Source of the DNA: Umezawaea beigongshangensis
GTDB lineage: Bacteria; Actinomycetota; Actinomycetes; Mycobacteriales; Pseudonocardiaceae
Direction: 5' to 3'
Length of the DNA: 64,000 nucleotides
Assembly: GCF_016464305.1 (NCBI RefSeq)
Contig: NZ_JAEIOJ010000005.1
Location: 124,001 to 188,000 of the forward strand
The position numbers and the translations under genes are program-made. This document shows positions 63,075 to 64,000 of the stretch, piece by piece (position 1 is the stretch's first letter; each line of letters opens with the position of its first letter). The notes beneath the pieces are model-generated. The model saw only the letters and a list, made by a program, of their open reading frames with translations. It was not told the DNA's origin and made no database searches.

Positions 63075-64000
63075 CCCCGGCCGTGACCCCCACCGCGACC
63101 CGGCGGGTCGTGGTGACCGGTCTGGGGATCGTGTCGAGCATCGGCACCGGCGCGGACGAGTTCGCGGCCGGGCTGCGGGCCGGGCGCGACGGGGCCGGGG
63201 AGATCACCGTCTTCGACCCGACGGGGTTCCCCACCACGATCGGCTGCGACGTGCCCGGCTTCGAGCCCCGGCGCTGGATGTCCGACGAGCGCGCCGAGTC
63301 CCTGGACCGCATCGCGCAGCTCTCGGTGGCGGCGGCGGTCATGGCCGTGCGGCACGCACGAGCGGACCTCGCGGCGCTGCGCGAGCGGCGCGGCGCGATC
63401 TCGCTGGGCACGAACGGCCGGGCGAACGTCTTCGCCGACCTGTGCGCCGCGGAGATCGCGGCGGGGGGCGAGCAGAGCGGCCCGCCGCCCGCCGGCGCGG
63501 ACCTGCTGCCCGCGGACCTCGTGTGCCTGGAGGTCGCGCGCGAGCTGGGGCTCGCCGACGTCGAGACCGCGACCGTCGGCACGGCCTGCTCCGCGGGGAA
63601 CTACGCCATCGCGAACGCCTTCGACGCGATCCGCTCCGGTGACGTGGAGTTCGCGCTCTGCGGCGGCGTGGACCCCATGTGCGTGGGCACGTTCGCGAGC
63701 TTCACCCGCTTCGGCACGGTCGCCGCCGACGCGTGCCGTCCCTTCGACGCCGACCGCACCGGGATGCTCGTCGGCGAGGGGGCGGCCGTGCTGGTGCTGG
63801 AGCCGCTGGAGGCCGCGCTGGCCCGCGGCGCCGACATCCACGCCGAGGTGCTCGGCTGCGGCCTGAACTGCGACGCCTTCCACCAGGTCGCTCCCGACCA
63901 GCAGGGCGTGGCCGACTGCGTGCGCCGCGCGCTGGCCGACGCGGGGGTCCGGCCGGAGGACGTCGACCTCGTCTCGGCGCACGGCACCGCGACGAAGGCC
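63071..64000 (+). CDS. beta-ketoacyl-ACP synthase, C-terminus beyond window
   Basis: 310 residues visible. VVVTGLGIVSSIGTGADEFA start, active-site Cys in VGTACSAGNYAIANAFDAIR, DADRTGMLVGEGAAVLVLEP, and the first catalytic His in VSAHGTATKA at the edge. The Cys-His arrangement is that of FabF/KAS II condensing enzymes. AANGR-like insertion GTNGRANVFADL is slightly unusual. Paired with the ACP gene, it suggests a short secondary acyl-building locus placed at the end of the ribosomal operon. Confidence 0.88.
   Translation, partial: MTPAVTPTATRRVVVTGLGIVSSIGTGADEFAAGLRAGRDGAGEITVFDPTGFPTTIGCDVPGFEPRRWMSDERAESLDRIAQLSVAAAVMAVRHARADLAALRERRGAISLGTNGRANVFADLCAAEIAAGGEQSGPPPAGADLLPADLVCLEVARELGLADVETATVGTACSAGNYAIANAFDAIRSGDVEFALCGGVDPMCVGTFASFTRFGTVAADACRPFDADRTGMLVGEGAAVLVLEPLEAALARGADIHAEVLGCGLNCDAFHQVAPDQQGVADCVRRALADAGVRPEDVDLVSAHGTATKA

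Overview
The window is high-GC actinobacterial DNA. Gene order (tRNA-Thr, tRNA-Met, rpmG, hadAB, tRNA-Trp, secE, nusG, rplKA, rplJL, rpoBC, rpsLG, fusA, tuf, S10/spc operons), many GTG/TTG starts and an Mce lipid-import operon without hadC all fit a Pseudonocardiaceae-like organism (Lentzea, Saccharothrix or Actinosynnema type). The family-level placement is inference.

Region 1 (1-13,298) looks like the right-hand part of an actinomycete integrative and conjugative element (AICE). A leftward set of transfer genes comes first: an FtsK/SpoIIIE-type TraB translocase, a DUF2637 and other membrane proteins, a RapZ-C-like protein, an RRQRL zinc protein and several tiny zinc-ribbon proteins. A cluster of GAGTTAGG octamers just beyond the traB stop is a candidate transfer locus. 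Next come a lower-GC, TTA-codon-containing HTH regulator/PP2C phosphatase pair and three tandem type I-E-like CRISPR arrays holding 47 spacers in all, with no cas genes in the window. The arrays are read leftward. Each is headed on its right by its own copy of a ~420-bp leader containing a ~180-bp inverted-repeat block built from 12-13 GGTAAC/GTTACC motifs. A 51-nt 3' fragment of tRNA-Tyr with its terminator at 13,248-13,346 looks like the attachment-site scar ending the element. No integrase is visible, so the element must continue to the left. A perfect LexA/SOS box sits 100 bp beyond that scar.

Region 2 (13.4-26.3 kb) is chromosomal: a PhzF-like protein, a membrane GGDEF/EAL protein, three tRNAs, rpmG-hadA-hadB, an aspartate-type aminotransferase with an apparent short internal deletion, secE-nusG, rplK-rplA and rplJ-rplL.

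Region 3 (26.5-37.6 kb) is one tightly overlapped mce operon: the mkl ATPase, two YrbE permeases, MceA-F and two Mce-associated proteins. It lies between rplL and rpoB and should build an envelope lipid/sterol importer.

Region 4 (38.1-52.6 kb) holds rpoB-rpoC, a possible toxin-antitoxin pair with its own palindrome, a zf-TFIIB protein, an APH-like kinase, and the str operon (rpsL, rpsG, fusA, tuf).

Region 5 (53.0-62.7 kb) is the merged S10-spc ribosomal protein operon from rpsJ to rplO, closed by a strong terminator. Instead of secY, the window then ends in an acyl carrier protein and a truncated ketosynthase gene.
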